This document shows, piece after piece, positions 44,366-47,004 of a stretch of 47,004 bases of DNA. The stretch's first letter is position 1. Every line of letters starts with the position of its first letter. The stretch comes from Methylotenera sp. Its GTDB lineage: Bacteria > Pseudomonadota > Gammaproteobacteria > Burkholderiales > Methylophilaceae. The stretch is taken from positions 1 through 47,004 of the forward strand of contig NZ_JAURYU010000014.1 in assembly GCF_030653755.1 (NCBI RefSeq), in the 5' to 3' direction. Under the pieces are notes generated by a model that saw nothing but the letters and a program-made list of their open reading frames with translations, searched no databases and had not been told where the DNA came from. The position numbers were made by a program, and so were the translations under genes.

Positions 44366-45073
44366 ATGAAAAAATTATTGTTAACTTTGTTGTTGATGCC
44401 TTTCCTTGCGATGCCTTTGGCAGTGAGTGCGAGTGAAAGTGTTAGTTTGGATAAGGCGCCGATTGATGCTGCTGATCATGAGTCATTGCAGCGTGGTGCG
44501 CGTACTTTCGTTAACTATTGCTTAAACTGCCATAGCGCTAACTACATGCGCTATAACAGATTGTTGGAGATTGGTTTAACTGAAAAGCAAATCAAAGATA
44601 ATTTGTTGCTGGCAGGTGAAAAAATTGGTGACACGATGAAAGTGGCTATCAATAAGAAGGATGCGATGAAATGGTTTGGTGCTGCGCCACCTGATTTGTC
44701 AGTAGAGGTGCGTGCGCGTGGTGCAGACTGGGTTTATACCTATATGCGCGGGTTCTACCGTGATAGCACTAGAGCAACGGGCTGGAATAATACGGTGTTT
44801 GATAAGGTTGGTATGCCGCATGTGCTTTATGGGTTACAGGGTGAGCAAGAGTTGAATCATGAAACTCATGCACTGAAACTTGTTAAACCTGGCAAGCTGT
44901 CTGTCGAAGAATACGATGTTTTGGTGGGTGATTTAACAAACTTTATGGCTTACATGGCTGAACCAGCAAAGCATCAAAGAAACCAACTCGGTTGGTTTGT
45001 CTTGCTATTTTTAGGTGTGTTATTAGTACTAACATACAAACTTAAAAAAGCTTACTGGAAGGAAATACATTAA
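44366..45073 (+). CDS. petC: Cytochrome c1 subunit of the bc1 complex
   Basis: Passes electrons to a soluble cytochrome c, plausibly the cytochrome c4 in this window. The 235 residues start with a signal peptide (LLLTLLLMPFLAMPLAVSA), the single heme site in FVNYCLNCHSANYMRYNRL, APPDLSVEVRARGADWVYTYMRGFYRD, a methionine ligand region VGMPHVLYGLQG, and a C-terminal membrane anchor (LGWFVLLFLGVLLVLTY). It lies six bases after petB and three bases before sspA, so petABC-sspA are transcriptionally linked. Confidence 0.95.
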   Translation: MKKLLLTLLLMPFLAMPLAVSASESVSLDKAPIDAADHESLQRGARTFVNYCLNCHSANYMRYNRLLEIGLTEKQIKDNLLLAGEKIGDTMKVAINKKDAMKWFGAAPPDLSVEVRARGADWVYTYMRGFYRDSTRATGWNNTVFDKVGMPHVLYGLQGEQELNHETHALKLVKPGKLSVEEYDVLVGDLTNFMAYMAEPAKHQRNQLGWFVLLFLGVLLVLTYKLKKAYWKEIH

Positions 45074-45076
45074 ATT

Positions 45077-45676
45077 ATGATGACTTTGTACTCAGGGACA
45101 ACGGATCCCTATAGCCACCGCTGCCGAATTGTTTTATTTGAAAAAGGCATGGATTTTCAGGTGATTGATGTCGACTTGGCAAATAAACCAGAAGATTTAG
45201 CGGTTATTAATCCATATAACCATGTGCCAGTGTTGGTGGAACGTGACTTGGTATTGTCAGAAGCTAATATTATCAATGAATATATTGATGAGCGTTTTCC
45301 TCATCCGCAGTTGATGCCGCCAGATCCAGTGATGCGCGCACGTGCTAGATTGTTCTTGTATAGTTTTGAAAAAGACTTGTTTAGTCATATTGTTGATATC
45401 GAATCTGATGATCAAGAAAAAGCGGATAAAGCGCGTGCCACGATACGTGATAACTTGTGTCAATTAGTGCCTATTTTCTCTAAACAGAATTATCTGTTAG
45501 GAGATGACTACTCGATGTTGGATGTTGCGGTAACGCCGTTACTTTGGCGTTTAGGGCATTACGGTATTGACCTGCCAAATCAAGCTGCACCAATTTTAAA
45601 ATATGCAGAGCGTTTGTTCTCAAGGCCATTGTATGCAGATGCAATGACGCCTTCAGAAAAAGCAATGCGTAAGTAA
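45077..45676 (+). CDS. sspA: Stringent starvation protein A
   Basis: Glutathione S-transferase-fold protein that binds RNA polymerase and alters gene expression under starvation and acid stress. The 199 residues have the thioredoxin-like N-terminal domain (TLYSGTTDPYSHRCRIVLFEKGMDFQVIDVDL, YNHVPVLVERDLVLSEANIINEYIDERFPHPQLMP) and an all-alpha C-terminal domain with YLLGDDYSMLDVAVTPLLWRL. The first codon may be the ATG at 45077 or the next at 45080. The petABC-sspA-sspB order is standard in beta- and gammaproteobacteria. Confidence 0.94.
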   Translation: MMTLYSGTTDPYSHRCRIVLFEKGMDFQVIDVDLANKPEDLAVINPYNHVPVLVERDLVLSEANIINEYIDERFPHPQLMPPDPVMRARARLFLYSFEKDLFSHIVDIESDDQEKADKARATIRDNLCQLVPIFSKQNYLLGDDYSMLDVAVTPLLWRLGHYGIDLPNQAAPILKYAERLFSRPLYADAMTPSEKAMRK

Positions 45677-45780
45677 GCTGTCTAAATAGCATTTGGGTGG
45701 CGTTTAATTAAAGTTGTTGAAATTAAACGCCATTACTCTACAAGTGCGTAACTGAAGCTATCCTATTGGGTTCGTTAAAT

Positions 45781-46203
45781 ATGTCTGAATTAATTCCAAC
45801 AAAACCATATATGTTACGTGCGCTTCATGAGTGGTGTGTAGATAACAATCTAACGCCACATTTGATAATTGCAGTGAATGCGCAAACGCGAGTACCAATG
45901 GCGTATGTTAAAGATGGTGAAATTGTTTTAAATGTTAATTACGGCGCAACTAAAGATTTACACATAGACAATGATTCTGTGGTATTCTCTGCCCGCTTTG
46001 GTGGAGTGTCACAAAATATATATGTTCCCATGAGTGCGATAAGAGGTATATTTGCACGAGAAAATGGACAAGGTATGTTTTTTGAGGCTGAATCAGAGCA
46101 AGAAGATGTGGAACTTTCAAAAGCTGATGTAGATGCAAAAGTTGTTGAAAATAAAGAAGAATTAATAAAAAGTAAAAAACCTATATTAAAAATAGTAAAA
46201 TAA
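45781..46203 (+). CDS. sspB: ClpXP protease specificity-enhancing factor SspB
   Basis: Adaptor that delivers ssrA-tagged and other proteins to ClpXP. The 140 residues have the conserved start SELIPTKPYMLRALHEWCVDNNLTPHLIIAV, then VPMAYVKDGEIVLNVNYGATKDLHIDNDSVVFSARFGGVSQNIYVPMSAIRGIFARENGQGMFF. The tail is charged and flexible and ends in KKPILKIVK, which resembles the ClpX-binding peptide of other SspB proteins. I start at the ATG at 45781; a TTG at 45766 is less likely. Confidence 0.95.
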   Translation: MSELIPTKPYMLRALHEWCVDNNLTPHLIIAVNAQTRVPMAYVKDGEIVLNVNYGATKDLHIDNDSVVFSARFGGVSQNIYVPMSAIRGIFARENGQGMFFEAESEQEDVELSKADVDAKVVENKEELIKSKKPILKIVK

Positions 46204-46204
46204 C

Positions 46205-46232
46205 TTAACATTTTTCGAAAACTGCGTATAAT
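46205..46232 (+). promoter_or_regulatory. Promoter of the tRNA-tuf operon
   Basis: TTAACA at 46205-46210 and a consensus TATAAT at 46227-46232 are 16 bases apart. Transcription would begin about 10 bases before the first tRNA; the sequence after the -10 is ACGCATCTC, partly GC-rich like stable-RNA promoters. Confidence 0.75.
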
Positions 46233-46249
46233 ACGCATCTCACGAAAAC

Positions 46250-46325
46250 GCCGGGTTAGCTCAGTTGGTAGAGCAGCGCACTTGTAATGCGAAGGTCATC
46301 AGTTCGATTCCGATACCCGGCACCA
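46250..46325 (+). tRNA. tRNA-Thr(TGT)
   Basis: A 76-base cloverleaf including the encoded CCA. Acceptor arms GCCGGGT and ACCCGGC pair; the anticodon TGT is at 46283-46285 in loop CTTGTAA; the T-loop is TTCGATT. The first position of the anticodon stem is a G-A mismatch. First of four tRNAs before tuf. Confidence 0.97.
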
Positions 46326-46397
46326 GAATTCTTAGCAAATTCCCTTTTATACATTTGACAGCAAGTCAAATTTTCAGCATAATCGCGGGTTCGGTGA

Positions 46398-46482
46398 GGA
46401 GGGGTGGCCGAGTGGTTAAAGGCGACGGACTGTAAATCCGTTCTCTCAGAGTACGAAGGTTCGAATCCTTCCCCCTCCACCA
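46398..46482 (+). tRNA. tRNA-Tyr(GTA)
   Basis: An 85-base class II tRNA with a long variable arm and encoded CCA. Acceptor GGAGGGG pairs with CCCCTCC; the anticodon GTA is at 46432-46434 in the stem ACGGA/TCCGT; the T-loop is TTCGAAT. Confidence 0.97.
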
Positions 46483-46558
46483 GTTTGTAAAACATAACGT
46501 TTTAAAGCATATAGTAAGTTGCGGTAATTTGAGCTTGTTGGCGTTATGCAACATGTAC

Positions 46559-46634
46559 GCGGGTGTAGCTCAGTTGGTAGAGCACTTGCCTTCCAAGCAA
46601 GATGTCGCGAGTTCGAACCTCGTCGCCCGCTCCA
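46559..46634 (+). tRNA. tRNA-Gly(TCC)
   Basis: A 76-base cloverleaf with encoded CCA. Acceptor GCGGGTG is matched by CGCCCGC with a G-T pair; the anticodon TCC is at 46592-46594 in stem CTTGC/GCAAG; the T-loop is TTCGAAC. Confidence 0.97.
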
Positions 46635-46659
46635 CCAGTTGGCTGTAGCGGATTTAAGC

Positions 46660-46734
<75 letters not shown>

Positions 46735-46847
46735 TAAAGCTTACGTGCTAGTAAATGGCAAGTTGCTGTGGCGGTTAGAGGTTGTTGGTATAGTGTGCTT
46801 GATGATAAGTAGCCGCATGGTGAAATGTCGGGCATGATGATTTGAAC

Positions 46848-46873
46848 AAGTTTTATTAATTCTAATAAAACTT
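46848..46873 (+). repeat. Perfect hairpin in the tuf leader
   Basis: AAGTTTTATTA - ATTC - TAATAAAACTT, an 11-bp perfect stem, AT-rich, 43 bases before the tuf start. No T-run follows, so it is probably not a terminator; it may mark the processing site between tRNAs and mRNA. Confidence 0.7.
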
Positions 46874-46894
46874 ATGGTTAATAAAATATTGTAA

Positions 46895-47004
<110 letters not shown>

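Noticed and set aside
46256-46495. Minus-strand open frame containing GFEPSYSERTDLQSVAFN-like text
   Set aside because: It is the antisense of the tRNA genes. This translation is a known false gene produced by tRNA clusters. The same applies to the frames at 46366-46554 and 46544-46735.

Overview
The window reads as a core-genome stretch of an AT-rich betaproteobacterial methylotroph, most likely a member of the Methylophilaceae (Methylotenera/Methylophilus-like). The key clue is a strongly codon-biased hexulose-6-phosphate synthase gene (33627-34304), the formaldehyde-fixing enzyme of the ribulose monophosphate (RuMP) cycle. The family assignment is an inference from gene content and protein resemblance; no search was run. 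I see no prophage, transposase, CRISPR array or obvious foreign island.

Layout, left to right. (1) 1-3.4 kb: a TonB-dependent cobalamin receptor (minus strand) under a cobalamin riboswitch, a divergent zapB-like/zapA pair, a 6S RNA and a roughly 100-bp inverted-repeat element. (2) 3.4-16.1 kb: housekeeping genes: DUF2237 and EVE-domain proteins, a beta-propeller lipoprotein, ilvA, rpiA, phoU, topA, ttcA, a pteridine reductase, a MidA-type methyltransferase, trmB and engB. (3) 16.2-20.3 kb: cytochrome c4 and the two System II cytochrome c maturation proteins. (4) 20.3-23.0 kb: an orphan membrane histidine kinase divergent from a lone prepilin-like gene. (5) 23.1-30.2 kb: the mlaFEDCB lipid-transport operon, an ABC-2 exporter pair, ibaG, grxD and murA. 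(6) 30.2-40.1 kb: the full histidine pathway order hisG-D-C-[hps]-B-H-A-F-I-E, then hinT and tatABC. (7) 40.1-46.2 kb: a DegS-type protease, a Nif3 protein, petABC (cytochrome bc1), sspA and sspB. (8) 46.2-47.0 kb: tRNA-Thr, tRNA-Tyr, tRNA-Gly and tRNA-Thr leading into tuf, cut by the window edge.

How the parts fit together: hps and rpiA both work on ribulose 5-phosphate, the acceptor sugar of formaldehyde fixation, and histidine synthesis draws on the same pentose-phosphate pool through PRPP. Cytochrome c4, the System II maturation proteins and the bc1 complex form a respiratory group, and the Rieske protein probably leaves the cytoplasm through the Tat system encoded just upstream.

No clearly new multi-gene system is visible. 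The points worth a second look are smaller: hps as a self-contained transcription unit inside the his cluster with an unusual C-terminal tail, three genes with a promoter -10 element almost touching the start codon (possible leaderless mRNAs), a histone-H1-like tail on TatA, several unexplained inverted and direct repeats in gaps, and the orphan kinase/prepilin pair. Gene-free stretches above 300 bases are 1963-2481 (riboswitch and divergent promoter), 2996-3449 (6S RNA and the repeat element) and 46204-46916 (tRNA cluster and tuf leader). Bases 1-66 hold nothing I can assign.
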